DNA of 64,000 nt from JBBSBL01 sp046330255 (GTDB lineage: Bacteria > Actinomycetota > Thermoleophilia > Solirubrobacterales > Solirubrobacteraceae), in contig JAXLTC010000001.1 of assembly GCA_046330255.1 (NCBI GenBank), positions 248,001 through 312,000 of the forward strand. The letters run 5' to 3'. Below the pieces are notes generated by a model, which was not told where the DNA came from, ran no database searches, and was given only the letters and a program-made list of their open reading frames with translations. Both the position numbers and the translations under genes were made by a program. This document shows, one piece after another, positions 32,398-41,499 of this stretch (within the stretch, counting starts at the first letter, position 1; each line of letters opens with the position of its first letter).

Positions 32398-33809
32398 GCG
32401 CCCACCCCCGCCGGGGCGGGCGCGCCGGCGCGCTCGGCCTCGAGTGCGGCGCCGAGCGCCTCCGCGAGCCGGTCGATGTCCGCGCGCGTGCGGCGCTCGG
32501 TCAGCGCGACCAGCAGCCCATCGGGGTACTCGGGGTAGTCGGCGCCGAGCAGGAAGCCCGGGTTCATCCCCTGCGCCGCGCAGCGGTCGGCCACCCGGCG
32601 CGCCGCCTCGAGCGAGCCGACCCCGAGCGATACCGCGAACTCGCGCACGACCGGCTGGGAGTGCAGCGGCTCCACGCCGTCGATCGCACCGAGCGCGTCG
32701 CGCGCGTAGGAGGTGCGGCGCACGAGCAGCTCGCCGAGCTCGACCAGGCCCTCGCGTCCCAGCCAGCTGAGGTAGATCACCCCGGCCAGCGCGTTCAGCG
32801 CCTGCGCGGTGCAGATGTTGGAGGTCGCCTTCTCGCGGCGGATGTGCTGCTCGCGCGTCTGCAGCGTGAGCACGAAGCCGCGGCGCCCGTCAACATCGGT
32901 CGTCTCGCCGGCGATCCGGCCGGGCATGCGCCGGATGTGCTCCTCGGAGGCGGCGAAGAACCCGAACGACGGGCCGCCGAAGTCGAGGCGGTTGCCGAGC
33001 GTCTGCCCCTCCCCCACCGCCACGTCCACCCCGCACTCGCCGGGCGAGCGCAGCAGGCCGAGCGGGATCGGGTCGCAGCTCGCGACGACCAGCGCGCCAT
33101 GCGCCTTGGCCAGGGCGGCGAGCGCCTCGAGGTCCTCGACCGCGCCGAGGAAGTTCGGCTGCTGCACGATCACCGCGCCGACGTCGTCGGAGAGCATCGA
33201 CTCCAGCGCCGCAAGGTCGGTGAGGCCCTGCTCGAGCGGGATCTCCTCGACGCTCGTCCCGTAGCCGTGGGCGAGCGTGGCGAGCGTCTCGCGGCTGTGC
33301 GGGTGCGCCCCGCGCGAGATCAGGTGGCGCGGGCGCCCGTTCGCCAGCTTCGCCAGGTACCCGGCGGCTGCCACGGCGGAGGGCCCCTCGTACACGGAGG
33401 CGTTCGACACCGGCAGGCCCGTCAGCTCGGAGATCGCGGTCTGGTACTCGAACATCACCTGCAGCCCGCCCTGCGAGATCTCGGGCTGGTAGGGGGTGTA
33501 CGGCGTCAGGAACTCCGAGCGCGTGATGATCGCGTCGACCAGCGCGGGCACGTAGTGGTCGTACATGCCCGCGCCGAGGAAGCTGATCTCGTCCTCGGCG
33601 GAGACATTGCGCGCGGCCATCGCGCGCAGGTGGTCGTGGACCGCGGTCTCGGGAAGCCCCGCGGGGATCTCCAGCCGCTCCGTGCGCCGCAGCCCCGCGG
33701 GGATGTCGGCGAAAAGCTCCTCTACGGAGGCGACGCCGATGCGCGCGAGCATCTCCGCGCGCTCGGAGTCCGTCGCGGAGACGTAGGAGGTGTGGTCGCC
33801 GGCCGCCAA
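32394..33809 (-). CDS. gcvPA: Glycine dehydrogenase (decarboxylating) subunit 1
   Basis: This 471-residue N-terminal half of the split P-protein begins at TTG 33809, 4 nt after the gcvH stop. It starts HTSYVSATDSERAEMLARIGV and contains SFLGAGMYDHYVP and TPYTPYQPEISQGGLQVMFEYQTAI, typical of GcvPA. It has the PLP-transferase fold but no PLP lysine of its own and forms a heterotetramer with GcvPB. A TTG start may lower its translation relative to neighbours. Confidence 0.96.
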   Translation of the reverse strand: MAAGDHTSYVSATDSERAEMLARIGVASVEELFADIPAGLRRTERLEIPAGLPETAVHDHLRAMAARNVSAEDEISFLGAGMYDHYVPALVDAIITRSEFLTPYTPYQPEISQGGLQVMFEYQTAISELTGLPVSNASVYEGPSAVAAAGYLAKLANGRPRHLISRGAHPHSRETLATLAHGYGTSVEEIPLEQGLTDLAALESMLSDDVGAVIVQQPNFLGAVEDLEALAALAKAHGALVVASCDPIPLGLLRSPGECGVDVAVGEGQTLGNRLDFGGPSFGFFAASEEHIRRMPGRIAGETTDVDGRRGFVLTLQTREQHIRREKATSNICTAQALNALAGVIYLSWLGREGLVELGELLVRRTSYARDALGAIDGVEPLHSQPVVREFAVSLGVGSLEAARRVADRCAAQGMNPGFLLGADYPEYPDGLLVALTERRTRADIDRLAEALGAALEAERAGAPAPAGVGA

Positions 33810-33813
33810 GGCG

Positions 33814-34200
33814 CTACTCCAGCGTCGCCTGGTAGGCGGCGGCGTCCAGCAGCCGCTCGCGCTCGGCGGGGTCGCTCATCCGGACCTTCACGAGCCAGCC
33901 CTCGCCGTAGGGGTCGTCGTTGATGCGCTCCGGCGCGTCGCCCAGCCCGCCGTTGACCTCCACCACCTCTCCGGACAGCGGGGCGATCACCTCGGAGACG
34001 GCCTTCACGGACTCGACCTCGGCGTAGGCCTCGCCCTGCGCGACGCTCGCGCCGAGCGCGGGCGGGTCGACGAACACGACCTCGCCGAGCGCGTCCTGCG
34101 CGTACCAGGTGATCCCGAGCGTCGCGGTCTCGCCCTCGATGCGCGCCCAGTCGTGCTCCGGGTGGTAGAGCAACTCGTCGGGGTAGCCGTCCTGCGCCAT
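33814..34200 (-). CDS. gcvH: Glycine cleavage system H protein (lipoyl carrier)
   Basis: This 128-residue protein carries the aminomethyl group between P- and T-proteins on a lipoylated lysine. The lysine lies in AEVESVKAVSE near residue 69. HDWARIEGETATLGITWYAQDALGEVVFVDPP and NDDPYGEGWLVKV are family segments. The start codon directly follows the gcvT stop, keeping the four gcv genes in one unit: gcvT-gcvH-gcvPA-gcvPB. Confidence 0.97.
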   Translation of the reverse strand: MAQDGYPDELLYHPEHDWARIEGETATLGITWYAQDALGEVVFVDPPALGASVAQGEAYAEVESVKAVSEVIAPLSGEVVEVNGGLGDAPERINDDPYGEGWLVKVRMSDPAERERLLDAAAYQATLE

Positions 34201-35286
34201 TCACGCCGCCTTTCTGTAGAGCGGCTTGGAGCGCACCTCGGCGGGGCGCAGCTTGCCGCGGACGTCGATCTCGATCGCGCTGCCGGGCTCCGCGAGCGCG
34301 ACCGGCACGTAGGCCATCCCGATCCCGATGCCCAGCGACGGCGACATCGTGCCCGAGGTCACCTCGCCTCCACCGACCACCGCGTTGCCCTGCCGCGCGA
34401 TCCCGGGCCCGGTGAGCGCGAACGCCACCAGCCGCTCGGGTGTCCCGGCCGCGCGCGCGGCGGCGATCGCCTCGCACCCGACGAAGCCCGTCTCCTCCTT
34501 GCAGCACCAGCCCAGCCCCGCCTCGATCGGCCCGCGGTCCTCGCTCAGGTCGTTGCCGTAGAGGTGGAAGCAGACCTCCAGGCGCAGCGTGTCGCGCGCC
34601 GCGAGGCCGCACGGGACCGCGCCGCCGGCGGCGAGCGCGTCCCAGACCGGGCCGGCGTCGCCCGGGTCGAGCAGCAGCTCGACGCCGTCCTCTCCGGTGT
34701 AGCCGGTCCCGCAGATCATCGCCGGGACGCCCGCGACGCTGCGCTGGGAGGTGTGCATGCGCGGCGGGAGGTCGCCGTCGGCCAGGCCGGCGACGAGCTC
34801 GTGCGCGGCCGGTCCCTGCACGGCGAGCATCGCGAAGCGCTCGGCCGCGTCGATCACGTCGACGTCGAAGCCACCCTCCCCCGCCTGCCTGCGCAGCCAG
34901 GCGAGGTCGCGCTCGTGGTTGGCGGCGTTGGTGACCGTGAGGTAGTGGTGCTCGGCCAGGCGGTAGGTGAAGAGGTCGTCGAGGACGCCCCCGCCCTCGC
35001 GGCACAGCAGCGCGTACTGCGCGCCGCCCTCGGGCAACCGGCGCAGGTCGTTCGAGAGGACGCGCTGGAGGAACGCCTCGGCGTCCGGTCCGCGCGTCTC
35101 CACCTGGCCCATGTGGGAGACGTCGAAAACCCCGACCGCGGTGCGCACGGCCTCGTGCTCCACGCGCACCCCGGCGTACTGCACCGGCATCTCCCAGCCC
35201 GCGAAGGGCACGATCCGGGCTCCGAGATCGACGTGGCGGGCGTGCAGGGGCGTACGCCGCAGCTGTGCTGTGCCGGCGGCTGACAC
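34201..35286 (-). CDS. gcvT: Glycine cleavage system T protein (aminomethyltransferase)
   Basis: This protein transfers the methylene unit to tetrahydrofolate and releases ammonia. It has about 361 residues from GTG 35286. FAGWEMPVQYAGVRVEHEAVRTAVGVFDVSHMG near the N-terminus, ICGTGYTGEDGVELLL, and GLGWCCKEETGFVGCEAI are standard. Three in-frame GTG codons (35319, 35298, 35286) compete as start; two of them belong to a 12-bp tandem repeat and none has a good ribosome site, so the start is uncertain. Only about 65-100 bp separate it from ftsZ, too little for a glycine riboswitch, and none was seen. Confidence 0.95.
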   Translation of the reverse strand: MSAAGTAQLRRTPLHARHVDLGARIVPFAGWEMPVQYAGVRVEHEAVRTAVGVFDVSHMGQVETRGPDAEAFLQRVLSNDLRRLPEGGAQYALLCREGGGVLDDLFTYRLAEHHYLTVTNAANHERDLAWLRRQAGEGGFDVDVIDAAERFAMLAVQGPAAHELVAGLADGDLPPRMHTSQRSVAGVPAMICGTGYTGEDGVELLLDPGDAGPVWDALAAGGAVPCGLAARDTLRLEVCFHLYGNDLSEDRGPIEAGLGWCCKEETGFVGCEAIAAARAAGTPERLVAFALTGPGIARQGNAVVGGGEVTSGTMSPSLGIGIGMAYVPVALAEPGSAIEIDVRGKLRPAEVRSKPLYRKAA

Positions 35287-35298
35287 GGCGGCTGACAC
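35275..35298 (-). repeat. 12-bp tandem repeat at the gcvT start
   Basis: Two exact copies of GTGTCAGCCGCC, read on the minus strand, encode Val-Ser-Ala-Ala twice. Each copy supplies a GTG in frame with gcvT, so the duplication offers two start codons 12 nt apart. Confidence 0.8.
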
Positions 35299-35384
35299 TA
35301 CCAATCGCCGATGCCCCACAGCCGTCGCGGCCGTGGGCCGGCGAGGCCCGCGCCGGGCCCCGCGGGAGCCCCTCTCAGCGCCGC

Positions 35385-36476
35385 TCAGTCGCGCAGGAAC
35401 GCCGGGATGTCGATCTCGTCGTCGTCGATCTCCAGCGAGCTGCGCTGGCCCTCGTCGAGCGTGACGTCGCGGTCGCGGCGGCGCGCCCGCGTGGCCTCGC
35501 GCGCGCCCGTGGCGCGGGCGGTCCCGCGGTCGAAGCCCGTCGCGATCACCGTGATCCGCACGTCGTCGCCCATCTCCTCGTCGACGACGGCGCCGAAGAT
35601 GATGTTCGCGCTGCCGTCGGCGGCGCTGGAGACGATCTCCGCGGCCTCGTTGACCTCGAACAGGCCGAGGTCCTTCCCGCCCGTGATGTTGAGGAGGATC
35701 CCGGTCGCGCCCTCGACCGAGAGCTCGAGCAGCGGGGAGGAGATCGCGATCTTCGCGGCCTCCACCGCGCGGCTCTCCCCGGCCGCGGACCCGATGCCCA
35801 TCAATGCGCTGCCGGCGTCGTGCATGATCGTGCGCACGTCGGCGAAGTCGAGGTTGATGAGGCCGGGGATCGTGATCAGGTCCGTGATCCCCTGCACGCC
35901 CTGGCGCAGGACGTTGTCGGCCTCGCGGAAGGCGTCGATGATCGACGTGCGGCGCTCCACGATCGAGAGCAGCCGCTCGTTGGGGATCACGATGATCGTG
36001 TCGACGTTCTCGCGCAGCTTTGCGATCCCGTCCTCGGCCGCCTTCGTGCGCTGCGCCCCCTCGAAGCTGAACGGGCGCGTGACGACGCCGACCGTGAGCG
36101 CGCCGATCTCGTTCTTGGCGATGTCGGCGATGACCGGCGCGGCGCCGGTGCCGGTCCCGCCGCCCTCGCCCGCGGTGACGAACACCATGTCCGCGCCCTT
36201 CAGCGCCTCCTTGATGTCGTCGCGCGACTCCGCGGCCGCGCCCTGCCCGACGTCCGGGTTGGCGCCCGCGCCGAGTCCCTGGGTCAACTCGTGGCCGATG
36301 TTGAGCTTGACGTCGGCGTCACACATCGCGAGCGCCTGCGCATCGGTGTTCGCCGCGATGAACTCCACGCCGCGCAGGCCCGCGTCGACCATGCGGTTTA
36401 CCGCGTTGGTGCCGCCGCCGCCGACGCCGACGACCTTGATGACTGCGAGGTAACTGCCGCTCTCCATGTGGACCAT
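35385..36476 (-). CDS. ftsZ: Cell division protein FtsZ
   Basis: This tubulin-like GTPase forms the division ring. It has 363 residues from ATG 36476 (ATG 36467 is an alternative). VVGVGGGGTNAVNRMV (about 14-29) and GEGGGTGTGAAPV (the tubulin signature) form the GTP site, and the T7 segment with NLDFADV is complete. The C-terminal linker is short and the conserved tail LEIDDDEIDIPAFLRD fits the peptide that binds partners such as SepF. No ftsA is present, as usual in actinobacteria. A separate promoter lies upstream. Confidence 0.97.
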   Translation of the reverse strand: MVHMESGSYLAVIKVVGVGGGGTNAVNRMVDAGLRGVEFIAANTDAQALAMCDADVKLNIGHELTQGLGAGANPDVGQGAAAESRDDIKEALKGADMVFVTAGEGGGTGTGAAPVIADIAKNEIGALTVGVVTRPFSFEGAQRTKAAEDGIAKLRENVDTIIVIPNERLLSIVERRTSIIDAFREADNVLRQGVQGITDLITIPGLINLDFADVRTIMHDAGSALMGIGSAAGESRAVEAAKIAISSPLLELSVEGATGILLNITGGKDLGLFEVNEAAEIVSSAADGSANIIFGAVVDEEMGDDVRITVIATGFDRGTARATGAREATRARRRDRDVTLDEGQRSSLEIDDDEIDIPAFLRD

Positions 36477-36537
36477 CCGACCCTTGAGTTAGAGTTGAGC
36501 GTTTTCGCTGCAAACCGCCCGGGAAGGGGAGTTTGTC

Positions 36538-36567
36538 ACGTTACGCAGGGAATCGGCGCGAAGTCAA
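36538..36567 (-). promoter_or_regulatory. Candidate sigma-70-type promoter of ftsZ
   Basis: On the minus strand TTGACT (36567-36562) and TAACGT (36543-36538) are separated by 18 bp, close to consensus, in a locally AT-richer stretch. The leader to ATG 36476 would be about 55 nt. A 6-bp hairpin (CGCGCC/GGCGCG, 36575-36592) and a GGCTC/GAGCC hairpin just after the ftsQ stop lie upstream, consistent with partial termination of the dcw transcript before ftsZ. Confidence 0.65.
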
Positions 36568-36669
36568 CTTCCGTCGCGCCACGCAAGGCGCGTTGCAGAT
36601 GGCCGAACCCTCGATTGGCTCGCTACGGTTGGGCTCCCGACTGGGGTCAGGCTCGACTTGAGCCTTAGC

Positions 36670-37521
36670 CTATGGAACTCCGCCCGTTCCCCCGCCTGCG
36701 CCGCTCGTCGCGGACGGGTCCGGCGGGGCGAACCCGGCCTGCGCGTCGCCCGGTTGGGCGCCGCCCGCCAGGCCGCCCACGGCGGGTCGCTCCGGGGCGC
36801 TCAGGTCGATGTAGGCCGCGCCGGCGGAGCTCGGGTCGGCGAGCACGCGCGCCGCCGCGACCCACTTCGCCCGCAGCCGCTCGGCCGGTCCGAGGTAGAG
36901 CGACGGCCCGCCGCGCATCTCGATCACGATCCCGTGCTCACGGGTGATGAGCCCCCTCGAGGCACGGGCGCGCAGCGCGCGCGGAGCGGCGGCGAGGGCG
37001 CTCACGACCGTCCGCGCCGCGGGCGTGCTCAGCCGGGGGCCGGCCGGCTCGGCGCGAAGCGTGACCTGCGGGAGCCCGGTCGCCGGCGCCTGCGGCAGGA
37101 GCGTCCCGTCGGCCGCGACGGCGAGCGGCCGGCCGCCCGCGACGAGCGCCGCGACGGGAATCTGCGGCGAGGCGAAGATCACCAGGCGATGCGGCGGGTG
37201 GGCCACGACCCGGATCCCGCGCACCGCCGGGAAGGCCGCGGCGACGCGACGCAGCCGCGCCTCGTCGACGTCGAGCGTCGTCATCGAGCGGGCCGCGTCG
37301 CGGAGGGCGAGCGTGGCGGGCGCGGCCCCCGGCCCGCTCAGCCCTCGGACCTCGACGCGCTCGACCGCGACCAGGGAGGAGTCGCGCAGCCACAGCCACC
37401 CGCCCGCGAGCAGGACCGCCAGCACGGCGGCGACCATGAGCGTGCGACGCCGCGGCCGGCGCGGGCGCACGGAGACCAGGCGCCCGGCGGCGCGCCGCGA
37501 CGCGCCCGACAGGGCGCTCAC
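36670..37521 (-). CDS. ftsQ: Cell division protein FtsQ/DivIB (POTRA domain)
   Basis: This single-pass division protein has about 283 residues from GTG 37521. It has a basic N-terminal cytoplasmic part, one transmembrane helix at about residues 29-48, then a POTRA-like domain (VAVERVEVRGLSG ... VRGIRVVAHPPHRLVIFA) and a beta domain outside the membrane. The C-terminus is a Gly/Pro/Ala-rich tail. It belongs to the FtsQLB complex that controls septal wall synthesis. It lies between murC (157 bp upstream) and ftsZ. The usual murB and ddl genes between murC and ftsQ are absent here. Confidence 0.85.
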   Translation of the reverse strand: MSALSGASRRAAGRLVSVRPRRPRRRTLMVAAVLAVLLAGGWLWLRDSSLVAVERVEVRGLSGPGAAPATLALRDAARSMTTLDVDEARLRRVAAAFPAVRGIRVVAHPPHRLVIFASPQIPVAALVAGGRPLAVAADGTLLPQAPATGLPQVTLRAEPAGPRLSTPAARTVVSALAAAPRALRARASRGLITREHGIVIEMRGGPSLYLGPAERLRAKWVAAARVLADPSSAGAAYIDLSAPERPAVGGLAGGAQPGDAQAGFAPPDPSATSGAGGGTGGVP

Positions 37522-37678
37522 GGGCCGCCCCCGGAGTCGCGCGCCGGGTCGATGTCGGGTTGGCGGGTCGGAATGGGCTCGGTGCGGCGGTCGGGACGGG
37601 CGGGCGCGACGGCGGGCCCGCACCACCGTGATTCGACCCGTGCGCGCCGTCCCCTACCCAGCCGTCCCGCGCCGCGTC

Positions 37679-39007
37679 TCACACCACCAGCGCCCTGCCG
37701 AGGGCGTTGACGTCGCCTGCGCCGAGCACGACGCAGACGTCGCCCTCGCGCAGGGAGCGCGCGAGGTAGGGCTCGGCGTCCGCGAAGCGCGGCATCCACG
37801 CGACCGTCCCGCCCGCCGCCGCGTCGGCCGCCGCCTCCGCGACCAGCAGGCCGCTGACACCCGGATGGTCCTCGGCGCGCTCGCGGGAGGGGTAGACGTC
37901 GAGCACGACGGCCAGGTCGGCGGCCGCGAGCGCGGCCCCGAACTCGCGGTGCAGCGCCGCGGTGCGGGAGTACAGATGCGGCTGGAGGACCGCGACGACG
38001 CGCCGTGGCTCGAGGCTTCGCGCCGCGTCCAGGGTCGCCGTCACCTCGGTCGGGTGATGGGCGTAGTCGTCGTATACGCGCGCGCCCGACGACGTCTCGC
38101 CCAGCGGCTCGAAGCGGCGCCCGGCCCCGCTGAAGGCGGCGATCGAGTCGGCCGCCGCGTCCGGGTCCGCGCCCGCCGCCGCGGCGGCCTCCAGCGCGCC
38201 CGCCGCGTTGACCGCGTTGTGGGCGCCGGGCACCCGCAGCGCCACCTCGCGACCGCGCCAGGTGAACGCGACCCCGCCCGCCTCGGGCCGGGCGTCCGGC
38301 GCGTCGTAGGGGACCGCCTCCACCCCGTCCGGGACGAGCGCGAGCAACTCGGGCCGCTCCCAGACCACGGCCGTCCGCGCGGCGCCGAGGAAGGCGGTGA
38401 ACGTATCGCGAAGCTCCAGCAGGGACCCGTAGGTGGAGTGGTGGTCGAGCTCGGCGTTCGTCAGCACCGCAACCTCGGGCGCGAGCCTCAGCAGCGAGCG
38501 GTCGGACTCGTCGGCCTCGACCACGAGCCACTCGCCGCCTCCCCAGGCGGCGTTGACGCCGGTGGAACGGAGATCGCCGCCGACGACGTAGGAGGGGTCC
38601 ATCCCGCAGCCGCGCAGCACCTCGACGACCATCGAGCTCGTGGTCGTCTTGCCGTGCGTGCCGGTCACGGCGATCGTGCGGCGCAGGCGGGTCAGCTCGC
38701 CCAGCAGCTCGGCGCGGTGCAACTCGCGCAGGCCGTGCTCGCGCGCGGCGGCCCGCTCCGGGTTGTCCTGCGCGATCGCAGTCGAGACGACGACCTCGCC
38801 GGCCGCGGGGACGTTGCGGGGGTCGTGACCGATCACGGGCTCGATCCCAGCGGCCCGCAGGCGGTCCAGGTAGGCGGTCTCGGCCCGGTCGGACCCGCTG
38901 ACGGTCGCGCCGAGCGCGCGCGCCACCAGAGCCAGGCCGCTCATCCCGGCGCCGCCCACCCCGATCAGGTGGAGGGTGCGCCCGCTCCACTCGCGCCCCG
39001 CGCTCAC
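37679..39007 (-). CDS. murC: UDP-N-acetylmuramate--L-alanine ligase
   Basis: This 442-residue Mur ligase adds L-Ala to UDP-MurNAc. LHLIGVGGAGMSGLA near the N-terminus binds the uridine part, GTHGKTTTSSM is the ATP loop, and DDYAHHPTEV begins the C-terminal domain. The start is GTG 39007, overlapping the murG stop by 4 nt. It is the last Mur gene of the cluster. The following 157-bp gap has no gene. Confidence 0.96.
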   Translation of the reverse strand: MSAGREWSGRTLHLIGVGGAGMSGLALVARALGATVSGSDRAETAYLDRLRAAGIEPVIGHDPRNVPAAGEVVVSTAIAQDNPERAAAREHGLRELHRAELLGELTRLRRTIAVTGTHGKTTTSSMVVEVLRGCGMDPSYVVGGDLRSTGVNAAWGGGEWLVVEADESDRSLLRLAPEVAVLTNAELDHHSTYGSLLELRDTFTAFLGAARTAVVWERPELLALVPDGVEAVPYDAPDARPEAGGVAFTWRGREVALRVPGAHNAVNAAGALEAAAAAGADPDAAADSIAAFSGAGRRFEPLGETSSGARVYDDYAHHPTEVTATLDAARSLEPRRVVAVLQPHLYSRTAALHREFGAALAAADLAVVLDVYPSRERAEDHPGVSGLLVAEAAADAAAGGTVAWMPRFADAEPYLARSLREGDVCVVLGAGDVNALGRALVV

Positions 39008-40140
39008 GTGGCGAGGGTATTGGCCGCCCCGGCCGCCCCCGCGGCGGCGAGCACCTCGCGCGCCACGTCCCGCGCGGCCCCCGGCCGCGCCAGGGCGGCG
39101 GAGGCGCGGCCCATCGCGGCGAGGCGATCGGGATCGGAGAGCAGCGCGTCGACCTCCGCGCGCAGGCGCGCGGGCGTCAGCTCGGCATCGGGGACCACGA
39201 CCGCCGCGCCCGCGCGCTCCATCCAGCGCGCGTTGGCGGCCTGGTGGTCGGCGCTCGCGTGGGGATACGGGACGAGGATCGCGGGGCGGCCGGCGGCCGC
39301 GATCTCGAACACCGACCCGCCGGAGCGCGCGACCACGAGGTCGCTCGCCAGCAGCGCCTCGCCGAAGCGCTCGAGGAACCCGTGCAGGTGGTAGCGGGAG
39401 GCGGGAGCCTCCAGCTCCGGCAGGTCGCGCTCGCCGGCCGCGTGCAGCACCTCGAAGCGGCCGCCGGCGAGGCCCTCGACGGCGGCGAGGTTCACCGTTC
39501 GCGCGCCGAGCGAGCCGCCGAACACGAGCACGCAGCGGGCGCCGGGCGCGACGTCGAAGCGCCGCCGCGCGGCGTCCCGGTCGGTCGCCGGCGACGGCAC
39601 CGGTCGCCCGGTGAGAAGGAACCGCGGCCCGTCGAGGCCCTCGATCGGGAACGAGAGGCACACGCGCCGCGCGAAGCGCGCCAGCGCGCGGTTGCTGAGG
39701 CCGAGGTGGCTGTCGGCCTCGGTCAGCACCAGCGGCACCCGCCTGCTCACCGCGGCGAGGCCCGCGACCCCCGCGACGTAGCCGCCTCCGCCCAGCACGG
39801 CGTCGATCCGCCGCTCGCCCAGGATCCTCCGAGCCTGCGCGACACCCCGCGCGCCGCGGGCGAGCGAGCGCGCCGCGCGCAGCGGGTTCGAGCGCGACAG
39901 GCCCTCGGCGCTGATGCGCGCCAACTCGTAACCGGCCTGCGGGACGAGCGCCGTCTCGGCGCGCCCGCCGCCCACGAACACGACCTCGGCGCCGGCGGCG
40001 CGCAGCTCACCGGCGACGGTCAGCGCCGGGAGAACGTGCCCCGCCGTTCCCCCCGCCGCGACCGCTATGCGCGGGCGGGCGCCCGCGCCGCCGGCTGGGC
40101 GCGCCCGCGAACCCGCTGGATGTTCGGCATCGGCCGGCAC
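39004..40140 (-). CDS. murG: N-acetylglucosaminyltransferase MurG (lipid II synthesis)
   Basis: This 378-residue peripheral membrane glycosyltransferase converts lipid I to lipid II. Residues about 25-38 hold AVAAGGTAGHVLPAL, the glycine-rich lipid/sugar loop. VFGGSLGARTVN is the second glycine loop, and DLVVARSGGSVFEIAAAGRPAILVPYPHASADHQAANA is the UDP-GlcNAc site. The N-terminus up to about residue 22 is low-complexity, so an internal start is possible. It starts 60 bp after ftsW and is coupled to murC. Confidence 0.96.
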   Translation of the reverse strand: MPADAEHPAGSRARPAGGAGARPRIAVAAGGTAGHVLPALTVAGELRAAGAEVVFVGGGRAETALVPQAGYELARISAEGLSRSNPLRAARSLARGARGVAQARRILGERRIDAVLGGGGYVAGVAGLAAVSRRVPLVLTEADSHLGLSNRALARFARRVCLSFPIEGLDGPRFLLTGRPVPSPATDRDAARRRFDVAPGARCVLVFGGSLGARTVNLAAVEGLAGGRFEVLHAAGERDLPELEAPASRYHLHGFLERFGEALLASDLVVARSGGSVFEIAAAGRPAILVPYPHASADHQAANARWMERAGAAVVVPDAELTPARLRAEVDALLSDPDRLAAMGRASAALARPGAARDVAREVLAAAGAAGAANTLAT

Positions 40141-40200
40141 GGGAGGTCAGCTCGGCGGGCAGCTTGGCAGAGCCTCTCCCGGACGACCCGCGGCGCGCCC

Positions 40201-41499
40201 TCAGCCCGCGGCGCGCCGGCGCCCCCGGTCGGCGCCGGAGCGACGCGACCCGCCGTCGCGCCCGCCTCCCGCGGGGCGCTCGCGCCGGCCGCGGCCCTCG
40301 GGTACCGCGCGCAGATGCACGGAGCCGCCGCGGGAGACGTTCAACAGCAGCCCCATCGCCACCAGCAACACGCAGAGGTTCGTCGGGCCGTAGGAGATCA
40401 GCGGCAGCGGGACGCCCGTGAGCGGCGCGAGCCCGAGCACCACGAAGATGTTGAGCGTCGCCTGGCAGAGGATGATCGAGGTCAGCCCCGCGGCGAGCAG
40501 CTTGGCGTAGCGCCCGCGGGCGTTGCGCGCCGTGCGCAGCCCGCCGTAGAGGACCATCGAGTAGAGCGCGATCACGCCGAGGATCCCCGCCACGCCGAGC
40601 TCCTCGCCGATCACCGCGAGGATGAAGTCCGTGTGCGCCTCCGGGAGGTAGAACACCTTCTGGACCGACTCGCCGAGGCCGACGCCGAAGAGCCCGCCCG
40701 AGCCGAGCGCGATCTGGCCCTGCACCGCCTGGAACCCGGCGCCCCCGGAGTCCGCCCACGGGTTCAGGAACGAGGTCAGGCGCGCGCGCTGATAGGGCTC
40801 CGCGAGCGCGAGCAGCAGCAGCACGAGCGCCGCCGCCCCGGCGACCATCGCGAGGTTGCGGATCGGCACCCCGGCCGCGATCAGCACGGCCGCGACCGAT
40901 CCGGCGACGACCATCGAGGTGCCCAGGTCCGGCTCCGCCGCGACGAGCACGCAGCCCGCGCCGAGCGCGAGCAGCACCGGCATGATCCCGCCGAGCGTGC
41001 GCAGCCGCGCGGGGCGGGCGGTGGCGCAGTAGCCGACCGCGTAGAGCACCAGCGCGATCTTCAGCAGCTCCGAGGGCTGGAAGGACAGCGATCCCGGGCC
41101 GATCCAGCGCCGCGCGCCGTTGACCTCGATGCCGACGCCCGGTACGAGCACGCACAGCACCAGGAACATCGCGGCGAGGAGCAGCGCCGGCGTCAGCCGC
41201 CTCACCGTGTCCAGCGACACCCGTGCCGCCGCCTGCATCGCCACGAGCCCGACCAGCGCGAAGATCACGGTGCGCACGAAGTACTGGGTGCCGTTGCCGT
41301 GCCCGGAGAGCAGGTTGCGCGCGGACGACGCGCTGTAGACCATGACCGCGCCGAACGCGATCAGGCACAGCGTCGCGACCACCAGCACGCGGTACTCGAC
41401 CGGCGCGGGCCGCGCGGCCGGGCGCGGCGCGCGCTTGCGCGCCGGTTTCGCCGAGCGCCCGGCGGGACCGCGGCCGGCCGCGGCGCGGCGCGCGCTCAC
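40201..41499 (-). CDS. ftsW: Septal peptidoglycan polymerase FtsW (SEDS family)
   Basis: This 432-residue membrane glycosyltransferase starts at GTG 41499, overlapping murD by 4 nt. A basic, Ala/Arg-rich tail of about 35 residues precedes nine to ten helices. SEDS hallmarks are visible: GIEVNGARRWIGPGSLSFQPSELLKIALVLY, the Glu-Pro region AAEPDLGTSMV, EAHTDFILAVIGEELG and TGVPLPLISYG. It works with the class B PBP encoded upstream (ftsI) to build the septum. The C-terminus is again arginine/glycine-rich. Confidence 0.96.
   Translation of the reverse strand: MSARRAAAGRGPAGRSAKPARKRAPRPAARPAPVEYRVLVVATLCLIAFGAVMVYSASSARNLLSGHGNGTQYFVRTVIFALVGLVAMQAAARVSLDTVRRLTPALLLAAMFLVLCVLVPGVGIEVNGARRWIGPGSLSFQPSELLKIALVLYAVGYCATARPARLRTLGGIMPVLLALGAGCVLVAAEPDLGTSMVVAGSVAAVLIAAGVPIRNLAMVAGAAALVLLLLALAEPYQRARLTSFLNPWADSGGAGFQAVQGQIALGSGGLFGVGLGESVQKVFYLPEAHTDFILAVIGEELGVAGILGVIALYSMVLYGGLRTARNARGRYAKLLAAGLTSIILCQATLNIFVVLGLAPLTGVPLPLISYGPTNLCVLLVAMGLLLNVSRGGSVHLRAVPEGRGRRERPAGGGRDGGSRRSGADRGRRRAAG

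Noticed and set aside
35287..35384. Glycine riboswitch upstream of gcvT
   Set aside because: Only about 65-100 bp are available and no tandem aptamer core was found.
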